From: JBFMFR01 sp040752025
Lineage (GTDB): Bacteria > Chloroflexota > Anaerolineae > Anaerolineales > UBA4823
DNA: 64,000 nt
Assembly (NCBI GenBank): GCA_040752025.1
Contig: JBFMFR010000005.1
Coordinates: 124,001-188,000, forward strand
Direction: 5' to 3'
In this document: piece after piece, positions 17,603 through 27,438 of the stretch
Layout: each line of letters begins with the position of its first letter
Position numbering within the stretch: position 1 is the stretch's first letter
Translations under genes and position numbers: made by a program
Notes under the pieces: model-generated
What the model was told of the DNA's origin: nothing
Database searches by the model: none
Seen by the model: only the letters and a program-made list of their open reading frames with translations

Positions 17603-20600
17603 ATGACCCAGCTCACCGGCAACATGCGGACATACCTGGCGTTCAGCCTCCTGTTGATCGTTACGGTTTTTGCCGGCCTGGTTGGCTTCCGCTCAGGCCT
17701 GGCAAATCTGCCCGGTCAGCCCTGGTGGGCTCGTTTCACCCCCGTACTTTGGGAAGTAGACCGGGCGGAGAGCCGCCGCCTCCAGGTCGATGCCTCACCC
17801 GCCGGGAGTGTTCCCACGCCCGACATCCGCTTCGAAAACCTGTCAGTCGAAGATGGTCTGTCCACTGAGATCATTTACAGCATCTGGCAGGACAGCCTGG
17901 GCTTCCTGTGGATCGGCACCTACTCTGGCCTGCATCGCTACGACGGGGACCAGTTCAAGATCTACGAGCACGATCCCCTCGATCCAAATAGCCTGAGCAA
18001 CAACATCATTTTCACTGTGTACGAGGACCACCAGGGAGAGCTCTGGGTGGGCACCTTCGGGGGTGGTTTGAATCGCTTCGACCGCCAGAATGACCAGTTC
18101 ATCCGCTACCAGCACGACCCCGACGATCCGGACAGCCTGGGCGAGAACATCATCTACTCGATCCTCGAAGACTCCAGCGGGAACCTGTGGATCGCCACTT
18201 ACGGCGGCGGCCTGGACCGCTACGATCGCCAAAACGATCGCTTCATCCACTACCAGCATTCAGATGACGATCCGGGCAGCATTTCCAGCGACTACGTATC
18301 TCGCCTCTATGAAGATCGTTCCGGGGCGCTCTGGGTCGGGACGGCGGTCGGCTTGAACCTGTTCGACCGCCAGACTGAGACCTTCACCCGCTACTTGCAC
18401 GATCCGGAAAACCCGCATAGTTTGGGCTACGATGTGATCGTCGCCATCCTCGAAGATCAGCAAGGAGACCTGTGGGTCGGGACCGCCAACGGCCTGGATC
18501 GCCTGGATCGCGCCACCGGGCAGTTTACCCATTACCGGCAAGATCCCGAGGACCCCTCCAGCCTGAGCCTCAATCACGTCAACGCCCTGCTGGAAGATTC
18601 CAATGGGATGATCTGGGTTGGCACCAACGGCGCAGGCCTGAACGTTGTGGATGCGGAACAGGAAGTTCCGCCGGACAGGCAGCATTTCATGCACTTCCAG
18701 TCCGATCCCGATGATCCATACAGCCTCACCGACAATTACGTCAACATGCTCTACCAGGACCGGGCCGGGACGATTTGGATTGCCACCCTTTCGAAATTGT
18801 GCAAATACGATCGTGAACGCGGCAAGTTCCAGCCGTTTCCCATCCCAAACGCAGATACTGCCAGTGCGGCTAAAGACATCTACTCGATCTATGAAGACTC
18901 TACCTCCACCCTGTGGATCGGCGCCTCCGATGGCCTGCGCGCCATCAACCCACAAACCAACCAGGCGACCCACTACCGGCAGTACCCCGACAATCCCAAC
19001 AGCCTGAATGACAATTGGGTCTTTTCGATTTACGAAGACAGTTTCGGTGTGCTTTGGCTCGGCACGGCGTTTGGCGGCATCGATCGCCTGGACCGCCGCA
19101 CCGGGCGCTTTTCACACTACCAGCGCGCCTACGCAGGCGCCGTCACCTGGAGCGAAGACCAGATCTTGAGGATCTACCAGGATCGCTCCTACACGCTCTG
19201 GTTTGGCACCGGCGCCGGCCTGACCCGTTACGATCCAACCACGGATACGTTTTCACATTACTACATTTCGCCCTCCGAAACGGACCGGCGAGCCAAAGAT
19301 TCGATCTACGCTGTCCTGGAAGACCACTCGGGCACGCTCTGGGTTGGGACCTCCGATCACGGCCTGCTGACATTTGACCGGCAGAGCGAGACTTTTATCT
19401 CGCTGCCATCTGATCCTGCCATCCCAGAGTACCTGCGCGTCGGGAACATACCCGATTTGTATGAAGACGAGCAAAACCGGTTGTGGATCGCCACCATCGG
19501 CCAGGGCCTATACCAATACGATCCTGCGAACAACACCTACGCCCACTACGATTCGGAAAATGGCCTGGCAGATAACCAGGTGATCGACATCCTCCAGGAT
19601 CAGGGAGCTGGCCTGTGGCTGGTGACCAGAATCGGGGTATCCAGGTTCGATCCGCTTACCGGTCAGTTCGAGAATTTCGATGTTTCGGACGCGCAGCAAA
19701 GAAACATCTACCCCTTTATGGGAGTCTTGCGTAAGAACGGCCAGATCATACTGGCGGGAGAGCACACTTTGCTCTCCTTCCAGCCCCAGGAGATTACCCT
19801 GAACCCGCGCAAGCCACCCATCGTCATGACCGCCTTCCGCAGCGGGAAAGAATTTCTCGAATCGATCACCGCCCCCGAGTTGCTCCAGCAGACCATGCTG
19901 GTCTGGCCGGACAACGACTTCGAGTTTGAGTTTGCCGCCCTCAACTTCACCCACCCGGAGAAGAACCAGTACGCCTACAAGCTGGAGGGCTACGATGAGG
20001 ATTGGATTTACACCGGCGCTCGCCGTTTTGGCCGCTACACCAACCTCCCTGGGGGTAAATATACCCTGCGCCTGAAAGGATCGAACAATGAAGGCATATG
20101 GAATGAAAACGGCATCGCCATTGCTATCACCGTTGTTCCCCCCTTCTGGCAGACCCGCTGGTTCCAGGTAGCCATGCTCCTGATTCTGGCTGCAGCCACT
20201 CTGGCCGTTTACCGTTTCAGAGTGCGCGGCATCGAAGCCAGCCGGCGCGAGCTGGAGAGACAGGTGGCCAGCCGCACCAAGGAGTTGGCCATCGTCAACA
20301 CCATCGCTGGCGTGGTGAGCAGTTCCCTCGATCTGCGCGAGATCCTCTACGGCGCTCTGGACAAGACCCTGGATTTGATGCAGATCGAAGCCGGAGGCAT
20401 TTACTTGCTCGAAAACGAGAGCGGTTTGCTCAAAATCTTCGCCCACAAAGGGATGGATGCAACCCTCCTCCGCGAGATCGACAACTTGAAGATTGGCGAG
20501 GGCTACTCGGGCCAGGTAGTCTTAACCGGGCAGCCCCTGGTTGTGGAAGATCTTTCCACCGACCCCCGCCTGACGCGCTCGGCCGTCAAAGAAAAGGGCT

Positions 20601-21934
20601 GGCGCTCCGCCGCCATCACTCCGCTGGTCTCCAGAGGCGAGGTGATGGGCTCCCTGTTCGTCCTGACCAGCAGCCGGCGCGAGTTCACTCAGCAGGACCT
20701 CGGCCTGCTGGCTTCGATCAGCAGCCAGATCGCCATCGCCACCGAGAATGCCCGCCTGTTCTCAGATGAAGTCCTGCGCGCCGAGCAGTTCCGCGTCATC
20801 GCCGAAGTCGGCCGCCGCCTCACCCTCATCTTGGATGTCGATGAGCTCCTCTGGCAGTTAGTCCGCACCATCCAACAGGCTTTCGGTTACTATCATGTTG
20901 GCATCGGCTTGATCGAAGGTGATGAGGTTGTCTACCAGTATGGCGCTGGCGAGCTGTGGGACCGTCCTGACTTCGTTTTCAAGCCCGCCCGTCTGAAAGT
21001 TGGCCAAGAAGGCGTTTCAGGCTGGGTAGCTGCCAACGGAGAGCCTTTGCTGGTGTCCGATGTCACCCATGACCCGCGTTACGTTTGGATGCAGGGCAGC
21101 ACTACCCGCGCCGAGCTGACCGTCCCCATCCTGGTCAAGGGCAAAGTGATCGGCGTGCTGGATACCCAAAGCGACCAGCCCAACGCCTTCGATGAGACCG
21201 ATCTGGTCGTGCTCCAGTCCCTGGCCCATCAGGCTGGCGCGGCCATCGAAAACGCCCAGCTTTACAAGCAGTCCAAGCAACTGGCCGTGATGGAAGAGCG
21301 CAGCCGCCTGGCGCGCGACCTGCACGACGCCGTCACGCAGACGCTCTTCTCCGCCAGCCTGGTGGCAGAGGCCCTGCCCACCGCCTGGGAAAAAGATGCC
21401 GAGGAAGGCAAACTGCTCCTGCAAGAACTGCGCGCCCTCAGCCGCGGCGCTCTGGCCGAGATGCGCACCCTGCTCCTGGAATTGCGCCCGGCAGCGCTGG
21501 TAGAAACCCGCCTGGAGGATTTGCTCCGCCAGTTAGGCGAGGCGGCGGGCGGGCGTGAGGGCATCCCGGTTGACCTGTCGTTCGAAGGCCAGGCCCAGCT
21601 GCCCCAGGATGTCCACATTGCCCTCTATCGCATTGCCCAGGAAGCCTTGAACAATGTTGTCAAGCACGCCCGGGCCAACCACATTTCCATACGCTTGTGT
21701 TTCCTGGAAGATCTGGATGAAGATCTGAGCGTGCTGCTCTCGATTAGCGACGATGGACGCGGCTTTGACCCTACCCAAGTCCCCCATCATCGGTTAGGAT
21801 TGGGTATCATGCACGAGCGCGCCCAGGCGATCGGCGCTTCGCTTACCATCCAAAGCCAGCCTGGAGAGGGCGCCCAGGTCACCGTTTCATGGAAACACAG
21901 CCCACGAGAGGAACCGCAAGAGGAGGCAGAATGA
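17603..21934 (+). CDS. Large membrane histidine kinase: two-component regulator propellers, Y_Y_Y, two GAF, NarX-type kinase
   Basis: A 1443-residue sensor kinase. A first membrane helix (~9-30) leads to 13 recognisable propeller repeats of the form E-D-x-x-G-x-L-W-x-G-T-x-x-G-L-x-R-x-D (about residues 90-690), consistent with two seven-bladed propellers, then a Y_Y_Y domain, a membrane helix (~853-872), GAF1 (~896-1050), GAF2 (~1063-1225) and a HisKA_3/HATPase core. The phospho-acceptor is His1241 in RDLHDAVTQTLFS; the N-box is near 1336. In Bacteroides such propellers sense glycans, but the ligand here is unknown. Its stop overlaps the start of the NarL-type regulator (ATGA), the evident partner. 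GAGG precedes the ATG. Confidence 0.93.
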   Translation: MTQLTGNMRTYLAFSLLLIVTVFAGLVGFRSGLANLPGQPWWARFTPVLWEVDRAESRRLQVDASPAGSVPTPDIRFENLSVEDGLSTEIIYSIWQDSLGFLWIGTYSGLHRYDGDQFKIYEHDPLDPNSLSNNIIFTVYEDHQGELWVGTFGGGLNRFDRQNDQFIRYQHDPDDPDSLGENIIYSILEDSSGNLWIATYGGGLDRYDRQNDRFIHYQHSDDDPGSISSDYVSRLYEDRSGALWVGTAVGLNLFDRQTETFTRYLHDPENPHSLGYDVIVAILEDQQGDLWVGTANGLDRLDRATGQFTHYRQDPEDPSSLSLNHVNALLEDSNGMIWVGTNGAGLNVVDAEQEVPPDRQHFMHFQSDPDDPYSLTDNYVNMLYQDRAGTIWIATLSKLCKYDRERGKFQPFPIPNADTASAAKDIYSIYEDSTSTLWIGASDGLRAINPQTNQATHYRQYPDNPNSLNDNWVFSIYEDSFGVLWLGTAFGGIDRLDRRTGRFSHYQRAYAGAVTWSEDQILRIYQDRSYTLWFGTGAGLTRYDPTTDTFSHYYISPSETDRRAKDSIYAVLEDHSGTLWVGTSDHGLLTFDRQSETFISLPSDPAIPEYLRVGNIPDLYEDEQNRLWIATIGQGLYQYDPANNTYAHYDSENGLADNQVIDILQDQGAGLWLVTRIGVSRFDPLTGQFENFDVSDAQQRNIYPFMGVLRKNGQIILAGEHTLLSFQPQEITLNPRKPPIVMTAFRSGKEFLESITAPELLQQTMLVWPDNDFEFEFAALNFTHPEKNQYAYKLEGYDEDWIYTGARRFGRYTNLPGGKYTLRLKGSNNEGIWNENGIAIAITVVPPFWQTRWFQVAMLLILAAATLAVYRFRVRGIEASRRELERQVASRTKELAIVNTIAGVVSSSLDLREILYGALDKTLDLMQIEAGGIYLLENESGLLKIFAHKGMDATLLREIDNLKIGEGYSGQVVLTGQPLVVEDLSTDPRLTRSAVKEKGWRSAAITPLVSRGEVMGSLFVLTSSRREFTQQDLGLLASISSQIAIATENARLFSDEVLRAEQFRVIAEVGRRLTLILDVDELLWQLVRTIQQAFGYYHVGIGLIEGDEVVYQYGAGELWDRPDFVFKPARLKVGQEGVSGWVAANGEPLLVSDVTHDPRYVWMQGSTTRAELTVPILVKGKVIGVLDTQSDQPNAFDETDLVVLQSLAHQAGAAIENAQLYKQSKQLAVMEERSRLARDLHDAVTQTLFSASLVAEALPTAWEKDAEEGKLLLQELRALSRGALAEMRTLLLELRPAALVETRLEDLLRQLGEAAGGREGIPVDLSFEGQAQLPQDVHIALYRIAQEALNNVVKHARANHISIRLCFLEDLDEDLSVLLSISDDGRGFDPTQVPHHRLGLGIMHERAQAIGASLTIQSQPGEGAQVTVSWKHSPREEPQEEAE

Positions 21935-22581
21935 ACGGCTATGCGCATCCACAGCCCGTCCGAGTGTTGATAGCTGATGATCACGGTATGGTCCGTAAAG
22001 GGTTGATCACCTTCCTGAAAAATACCCCGGATTTGGAGGTGGTGGGCGAAGCCCGCGACGGGCGTGAAGCTGTGGCGTTGTGCGAACGTCTCCAGCCAGA
22101 TGTGATCCTGATGGACCTGATCATGCCCGAGATGGGCGGCGTCGCCGCCACCCGCGCCATCCACCAGCGCTGGCCGCAGGTCCAGGTGATCGCCCTGACC
22201 AGCTTCCAGGAAAAAGAGTTGGTCCAGGATGCCCTGCAGGCAGGCGCCATCGGTTATCTGCTCAAGAACATCTCGGGGGATGAATTGTCCCAGGCCATAC
22301 GCTCGGCGTTTTCCGGGCGGCCCACCCTGGCCCCGGAAGCCATCCAGGCCCTGATCCAGACCGAGGCAGACGGTCCGACTCTGGGCAAAGACCTGACCCG
22401 CCGGGAGATGGAAGTCCTGGAATTGTTGGTCAAAGGCTTGAGCAACCCGGAAATCGCCGAACGACTGTTTGTCAGCCGGGCCACGGTCAAAGTCCACGTC
22501 AGCAGCATCCTGTCCAAGCTTGGGGCCACCAACCGGGCAGAGGCCATCTCCCTGGCAATCCAGCACAAGCTCCTCCGTTGA
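21931..22581 (+). CDS. NarL/LuxR-type response regulator
   Basis: A 216-residue response regulator. The receiver has Asp16-Asp17 (IADDH), phospho-acceptor Asp62 (VILMDLIMPEMGG), Thr in IALTSFQ and Lys in YLLKNIS. The C-terminal LuxR helix-turn-helix (LTRREMEVLELLVKGLSNPE, then RLFVSRATVKVHVSSILSKL) binds DNA. The ATG at 21931 overlaps the kinase stop by 4 nt, so the pair is translationally coupled and this is the likely cognate output. Confidence 0.95.
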   Translation: MNGYAHPQPVRVLIADDHGMVRKGLITFLKNTPDLEVVGEARDGREAVALCERLQPDVILMDLIMPEMGGVAATRAIHQRWPQVQVIALTSFQEKELVQDALQAGAIGYLLKNISGDELSQAIRSAFSGRPTLAPEAIQALIQTEADGPTLGKDLTRREMEVLELLVKGLSNPEIAERLFVSRATVKVHVSSILSKLGATNRAEAISLAIQHKLLR

Positions 22582-22600
22582 GCGACAAGATGAGCCCAGG

Positions 22601-22680
22601 ATTAGAAAAATAACCTACCTGGCTATAGACCAATCTTGCCCGGACGCATGATGCGTCCGGGCCGTTTTTATCCTACACTA
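22601..22680 (+). repeat. 80-bp intergenic element, copy 2 (contains terminator-like hairpin)
   Basis: Second copy of the element at 16995-17074, with ATTAGAAAAATA, CCTGGCTA, hairpin CCGGACGCA-3-TGCGTCCGG, then GTTTTTATC and CTACACTA. In this copy the hairpin and T-run (22639-22669) look like an intrinsic terminator for the response-regulator gene. CTACACTA, shared by both copies, is positioned like a -10 region about 54 nt before the sigma-factor start codon. Confidence 0.65.
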
Positions 22681-22734
22681 TTCAGTGGACAAAGGTCGCT
22701 CTCAATCAAATTCAAATTCGTGAAAAGCATCCAA

Positions 22735-23364
22735 ATGATAAATTCCCCCATCGAAGACCGAGAATTGGTTTTGAAAATGCAATCCGGAGACCTGGAAGCG
22801 TTAGGGGAGCTGTACGACCGCCATCGCTGCATGGTTTACCGCACTGCACTGGCCATCACCGGTGATCCCGAACTGGCCAACGATTTGCTCCAGGATGTGT
22901 TCCTGCGCCTGAATCGCTTTGCTGATCGCATCGACCCCCAGCGCCCGCTTGAGCCGTGGTTATATCGCATGACCGCCAACCTGGCCTATACAGCCATGAA
23001 GCGCTGGCAGCGCAGCCTGCGCCTTTTGGAAGAAAAATTCGACTGGTTCCTGATTGGCTCGAGTAAGAATTCCCCACAAGAGCTGACCGAAGAACAAGAC
23101 GAGTGGCGCCGCGTGGAGACGGCCTTGTTCGACCTGCCCCTGGCGCAGCGCGTGGTGGTAGTTCTTTTTTATCTCAATGAATTTTCTCTGCAGGAAATCG
23201 CAGAGACCCTGAAAATCCCTCTTGGCACGGTCAAATCTCGCCTGCACTATGGCCGCCGCTCCTTGCAATATTGCCTGCAGGACCGCCCGCTGGCCGAGAA
23301 TCGTCCGGTGCCGGATGGAACTTCTTGTTCTGCACTCAGCTACGAAGGCCAATACGCCAGTTAG
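22735..23364 (+). CDS. ECF-type RNA polymerase sigma factor
   Basis: A 209-residue sigma-70 family factor with region 2 (ALGELYDRHRCMVYRTAL... LLQDVFLRLNRFADRI...PWLYRMTANLAYTAMKR) and region 4 (LPLAQRVVVVLFYLNEFSLQ EIAETLKIPLGTVKSRLHYG RR) and no region 1 or 3, as in extracytoplasmic-function sigma factors. No anti-sigma factor gene is evident next to it. The ATG at 22735 is preferred because a longer frame would begin inside the 80-bp element; the ribosome-binding site is weak. Confidence 0.88.
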   Translation: MINSPIEDRELVLKMQSGDLEALGELYDRHRCMVYRTALAITGDPELANDLLQDVFLRLNRFADRIDPQRPLEPWLYRMTANLAYTAMKRWQRSLRLLEEKFDWFLIGSSKNSPQELTEEQDEWRRVETALFDLPLAQRVVVVLFYLNEFSLQEIAETLKIPLGTVKSRLHYGRRSLQYCLQDRPLAENRPVPDGTSCSALSYEGQYAS

Positions 23365-23545
23365 CCTCGCTCATTGGCTGGCCCCCGCTGCCCCATCCCA
23401 ATTATCCTGTCTACACGCCTATTCACAACCGAAAATAGGCCATCTGGCTAGTCTTGAAATCCACCTGTTGGTAGATGCGCCGCGCACAAAACCAGGCTAC
23501 ACTTATCATGGCTAGACTTAGCATATAGTTCAGAAAGGAGACGCC

Positions 23546-23818
23546 ATGTTTTTCAATGATCTCCCCGCCCCGCTCCAGCCCACTTACCAGAGCGACCGGC
23601 CAAGCAATGCCCCGATCCGCGCAGGTCAACCTGGTTGGCCGCCCCAGGGCTACGAATTACCCGAAGGCGCACCGGCGCTCAACCGCCGGGTTGTCCGCCT
23701 GCACCGCCCAGCTTGGGTGTGCACTGTATGTGTGTTCCTCGGCGATTTGCTCATCCGCACCGGCAGCCGCCTCAAAGAACGCGTCGCCGCTGACCCACTG
23801 GCGATGATCACTCGTTAG
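23546..23818 (+). CDS. Small hypothetical protein
   Basis: A 90-residue protein preceded by a good AAAGGAG box at normal spacing. The N-terminal half is Pro-rich; the second half has a short hydrophobic segment (WVCTVCVFLGDLLIR) followed by an Arg-rich amphipathic helix GSRLKERVAADPLAM, suggesting peripheral membrane association. A second frame overlaps it, but the ribosome-binding site supports this one. No family recognised. It is followed by a strong terminator. Confidence 0.5.
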   Translation: MFFNDLPAPLQPTYQSDRPSNAPIRAGQPGWPPQGYELPEGAPALNRRVVRLHRPAWVCTVCVFLGDLLIRTGSRLKERVAADPLAMITR

Positions 23819-23888
23819 CACATCGGTTTATCCGGGAACGGTTATCCCACACAATCCTACTGCTCCGGCAGTAAAACCCATTTTGATC

Positions 23889-23925
23889 CCGCCCGCAGGC
23901 CCCAAACCTGCGGGCGGTTTACTTT
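23889..23925 (+). terminator. Intrinsic terminator
   Basis: Perfect 11-bp stem CCGCCCGCAGG/CCTGCGGGCGG with a 7-nt loop, followed by TTTACTTT. It ends the transcript carrying the 90-residue small protein and probably the sigma-factor gene. Confidence 0.75.
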
Positions 23926-24092
23926 ACGCCTACCACTTTCCCCCCAGGCCGCGCTTATTGCCAGTTCAGGGCGATTCGTGTATACTCAATAAAACACATC
24001 CAAAATCACCCACTGCCGCCCCTCCGGGCCCTGTCAAACTACTGTGGCTACAAGTTTGGCCTTGAAATTAATCTAAAAGCGAGGGAAAACCA

Positions 24093-24389
24093 ATGAATGT
24101 TTACCTTCTCCAATTCATCTTCATCATCGTGGGGCTGGGCTGCGGTACGCTCATTGCTGCCTCCAACCCAATGGGGAGTTCGACCGTCTTCATCAGCAAC
24201 TCCAAGAGCTACGAAGCGCGCCGCTTGCGCAGCCGCTCTGCCCCACCAACCTTCGTGAACCTGTTGTTAGCCGTTGTCGCCCTGGGTTGTATGTTCGGGC
24301 TCTACGTCACCAACTTCCAGCCATGCAGTTTCCTGGTGTACTGGCTCCCGCAAACACCGCCCATCCTCACCCAGATGTTTTGCAATTGA
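24093..24389 (+). CDS. Small two-helix membrane protein
   Basis: A 98-residue protein with two membrane helices (about 4-24 and 54-75) joined by a basic loop (YEARRLRSRSAPP). No family is recognised. GAGGG lies upstream of the ATG. It is 23 nt before the next membrane protein gene and probably in the same transcript. Confidence 0.55.
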   Translation: MNVYLLQFIFIIVGLGCGTLIAASNPMGSSTVFISNSKSYEARRLRSRSAPPTFVNLLLAVVALGCMFGLYVTNFQPCSFLVYWLPQTPPILTQMFCN

Positions 24390-24412
24390 TGCATTCATCG
24401 TAGGAGGCCAAC

Positions 24413-25321
24413 ATGTCCATGATCGGCGAAATCGGCAGAAATTACGCCCGGTCGCTGGCGATCTCCGTAATTTCTATCCTCATCTTCTGTCCACTGGCGT
24501 GCCTGCTCATATTCCTGCCCTTGTGGATCGTCAACGATCAAAACCTGAGCATCTGGTATCTGATCATCCCTGCCGGCCTGTTCCTGCTGATCCTCTTCGG
24601 TGGGGGTTTCGGCGCCCTGGCGCTGACTGCGCTTTGGCGCGCCAGACAATTGGATGCGCTGTTCGTACCCCTGGGCCTGAAAGGCGAATCCTACGCCACA
24701 TTTTTCCGCCGCTACTCTGGCGACTTCGGCGGGCGGCAGGTGCGCATCTACTTCAGCCGCGGCCCGCTGGTCGAAATCGAAGTCGCCACGGCGCTCCAGA
24801 CCCGCCTGAGCGTAACCGACGCCCATGCAGAAAGGCGCGCCCTGGCAAAACTGTTCAACCAGGCGCCCGTGGTGAGCAACCATCCCGCTCTGCCAGGCCT
24901 GTCGGTTTATTCCATCGACCAGGCCTGGGCGCAAAACCTCATCGAACACCCTGAAGTACCGGCGTTGTTGCGCCGCCTCCTGGCCCTTCAGGGCAATTTC
25001 ACCATGCAGTACCTGGTTTTGCGCCCTGGCTGGCTGCGCCTGACGCTCTTCGGCAGCCGCCGTTTGCTCGATTTTGGCTTCGATCTCACCGCCCAACAGG
25101 CCCGGCAGTACCTGGAGGACCTGTCGCAGTGTATCGCCAATGCCGAAAACCTGCCAGCCCCACAGGTGACCGAATCGGAAACGCCCCTGGAGCGCACAGC
25201 CGAAAAGGTGCGCAGCCGCAACCCCTATCTGGTTCCGCTGATCACTGTGGCAGTCACCCTGGGCAGCATCTTTTGCATCTCAGCCGTGATCATCGCCGCA
25301 GTGATGTTGTTTGGCAACTGA
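24413..25321 (+). CDS. Membrane protein with large soluble domain, unknown function
   Basis: A 302-residue protein with two N-terminal membrane helices (about 14-36 and 44-72), a soluble alpha/beta domain of ~180 residues (from RQLDALFVPLGLKGESYATF), and a final membrane helix (~275-298). An AGGAGG box precedes the ATG. The soluble domain contains no catalytic motif I can name. It is convergent with the spermidine-synthase-like gene, 5 nt between stops. Confidence 0.65.
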   Translation: MSMIGEIGRNYARSLAISVISILIFCPLACLLIFLPLWIVNDQNLSIWYLIIPAGLFLLILFGGGFGALALTALWRARQLDALFVPLGLKGESYATFFRRYSGDFGGRQVRIYFSRGPLVEIEVATALQTRLSVTDAHAERRALAKLFNQAPVVSNHPALPGLSVYSIDQAWAQNLIEHPEVPALLRRLLALQGNFTMQYLVLRPGWLRLTLFGSRRLLDFGFDLTAQQARQYLEDLSQCIANAENLPAPQVTESETPLERTAEKVRSRNPYLVPLITVAVTLGSIFCISAVIIAAVMLFGN

Positions 25322-25326
25322 AGCGC

Positions 25327-27405
25327 CTAACCGCCCTTCGAGCGCCCTCGCAAAAACGCTGCCATCGCCAGCCCATAGACGATGACAGCCACAATGTACA
25401 GGCTCTGCACGCCCCACCAGATCGAGCCGTACTCCAGGATGCCGCCGAAGACCGAGCCGCTCAAGTTCGAAGCCAGCGGGCGGGCTACTTCTCCGGCCCG
25501 GCGCAGCGATTCGCTGAAGATCAGCCCGGAGAAGAACAGCGGGATCGAGAGCAGCAGCACGCTGCTGATACCTCGCAGCAGCGGCGCGAGCTGGTTGAGC
25601 ACCTCGAAGGGGAAGAAATACACCAGCGCCAGGCTGGCAAACAGCAGCGCATACGTCAGGCGCAGGCGCACGCGCACCCCACGCAGCACCAGCAAATTCG
25701 CCGCCAGCACCATCAGCAGCACGCCTGAAATCGCCAGGGCGTTCACCAGCCAGGTTGTGCCGAACAGCAAGGCCAGTTTTGTGATGCTGGTGAACTCAAC
25801 CAGCAAGAAAGCCGCTCCCAACAGCCAGAAATGCCAGTTTGGACGCAGCGCCGCGGGGAAAGAGCGCGACAGGATGAAAAAGGCCACCAGGCCGATCACC
25901 AACAGAGCCTGCCAGTAAGCCGAAGGCACCTGGCGCGCCCGCATATACAGGTAAGGCCAGTCATCCGTAGGCAGCGGCAGGTTGGTGATCTGCGCATCCG
26001 GCTGCCAGGTCTGTAACTCCAGGGCCGCCACCTGCTCCGCTGCCGGATCGCCGGCGATGAAGGTGGTGCCCATCGCTCCCCGGTGCACCCACACCCTCTC
26101 GGCCCTAAACACCTGCACGAGCATACGCCCCAGGCGCTCGTCGATCCAGTGTTGGCTGGTGGCAAACGTCACCGCTACCACCCCGCCAGGCGCCAGGTGT
26201 TGGCGCACCTGTTCGAAGCTCTCCAGCGTATACACGTAAGAATCCAGGCGCACGGACGACAGGCTGGAGAGCAATGTGTGCGAATCCAGCAGGCCGAACG
26301 CCACGATATCGTAAAGCTGCTGGTTGGTTTCGAAAAACGAACGCGCATCATCCACGATCGCCTTCACCCGCTGATCTTCGTAAGGTCGCTCTGGGTGCAA
26401 CTGGTATCCCAACGCCAGGATCGCCGGGTCGATCTCGACCGCGTCGACGCTCTGCGCGCCGTTGCGCAGCGCCGCGGCCACATCGTTGCCAATCCCCGCT
26501 CCTACGATCAAGACACGCCCGCCTTCTTTGCCGCTCCGGTAGGGCAAGTTGTAAGAATATGCCAGGTCTTCCAGCTCGGGGATGTCCCCATTCAATGACT
26601 CCAGGAACTCCGGAGAGAGATCGACCGCCCGCTGAAAAAAGACCTGCTGCACGTTCAAAGTATAGCCGACCTTCACCGGCTCACCGCCGCCCTGACGCGG
26701 CAGGATCAAATCCGTATAGCTCAAGCGCTGATATGGCGACCAGATCGCCCCGCCATTGAAAGCCCCCAGCCCGATCAAGATCAGCGCCAGCATGCCCCAA
26801 TCCAGCGGCGAGATCCGGCTGCGCAGGCGGTAATAGACCACCACCCCCAATAAAGCCAGGCCGATCCAGATCACTGGCGGCACTTGCAGGTAGGATACCA
26901 ACGTAAAAGCCCAAATCCCTAATAAGCTGGCGGCGATGTTGACTACGTAAGCTGGCACAGGCTTATGCCGGGCCATCTCCTCGCCCGTGGCCTGTCCCAG
27001 GGGGATGAACATCAGCATGGTCAGCACAAAGAACACCACCACCATGCCCAGGAAAACCACCAGTTGCAGCCAGTAAGAGAACGGGGCCGCATACCACACG
27101 AATTCCTCCCCGCTGCTCGGGTAGGCAAACGCCCGCGGCGAGCTCAACCGCCCGATCACCAGCACCAACACGACGAATAAGAACAGCAGTATGATAAAAG
27201 TGGGTTTGTAATCGCGCAGCTTGCCTACCACTGCGTATCCGATCGCCAGGCCCAGGAAAGCTGCCAGCAGAGGGATGTTTTTCAGATAAGCGAACAGGCG
27301 CACTTCCGAAGAAAGCCAGCGAATCACTGCCAGTTCCATGAACAGGCCCAGCGCGCTGATCAAGACCAGCGGGCCCCAGGTTTTCCAGGTATTGTTTGTC
27401 TGCAT
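25327..27405 (-). CDS. Spermidine-synthase-like protein embedded in a multi-helix membrane protein
   Basis: A 692-residue membrane protein with about 7 helices before and 6-7 after a cytoplasmic Rossmann domain (~270-470). The domain has the nucleotide-binding loop VLIVGAGIGNDVAAAL and acidic ribose-binding VEIDPAIL of spermidine synthases. The catalytic Asp region of SpeE is replaced by FGLLDSHTLLSSLSS, so aminopropyl transfer is doubtful; the reaction is unknown. It is a paralogue of the gene at 57126-59246, with the same architecture and motifs. It follows leuS1 on the same strand after a hairpin. GGAGG precedes the ATG. Confidence 0.85.
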   Translation of the reverse strand: MQTNNTWKTWGPLVLISALGLFMELAVIRWLSSEVRLFAYLKNIPLLAAFLGLAIGYAVVGKLRDYKPTFIILLFLFVVLVLVIGRLSSPRAFAYPSSGEEFVWYAAPFSYWLQLVVFLGMVVVFFVLTMLMFIPLGQATGEEMARHKPVPAYVVNIAASLLGIWAFTLVSYLQVPPVIWIGLALLGVVVYYRLRSRISPLDWGMLALILIGLGAFNGGAIWSPYQRLSYTDLILPRQGGGEPVKVGYTLNVQQVFFQRAVDLSPEFLESLNGDIPELEDLAYSYNLPYRSGKEGGRVLIVGAGIGNDVAAALRNGAQSVDAVEIDPAILALGYQLHPERPYEDQRVKAIVDDARSFFETNQQLYDIVAFGLLDSHTLLSSLSSVRLDSYVYTLESFEQVRQHLAPGGVVAVTFATSQHWIDERLGRMLVQVFRAERVWVHRGAMGTTFIAGDPAAEQVAALELQTWQPDAQITNLPLPTDDWPYLYMRARQVPSAYWQALLVIGLVAFFILSRSFPAALRPNWHFWLLGAAFLLVEFTSITKLALLFGTTWLVNALAISGVLLMVLAANLLVLRGVRVRLRLTYALLFASLALVYFFPFEVLNQLAPLLRGISSVLLLSIPLFFSGLIFSESLRRAGEVARPLASNLSGSVFGGILEYGSIWWGVQSLYIVAVIVYGLAMAAFLRGRSKGG

Positions 27406-27438
27406 CAGTCCTCCGCGGAATCGCCAAAGAGATAAACG

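Noticed and set aside
19508..20446. 312-residue open frame on the - strand
   Set aside because: Antisense to the propeller histidine kinase; no family features.
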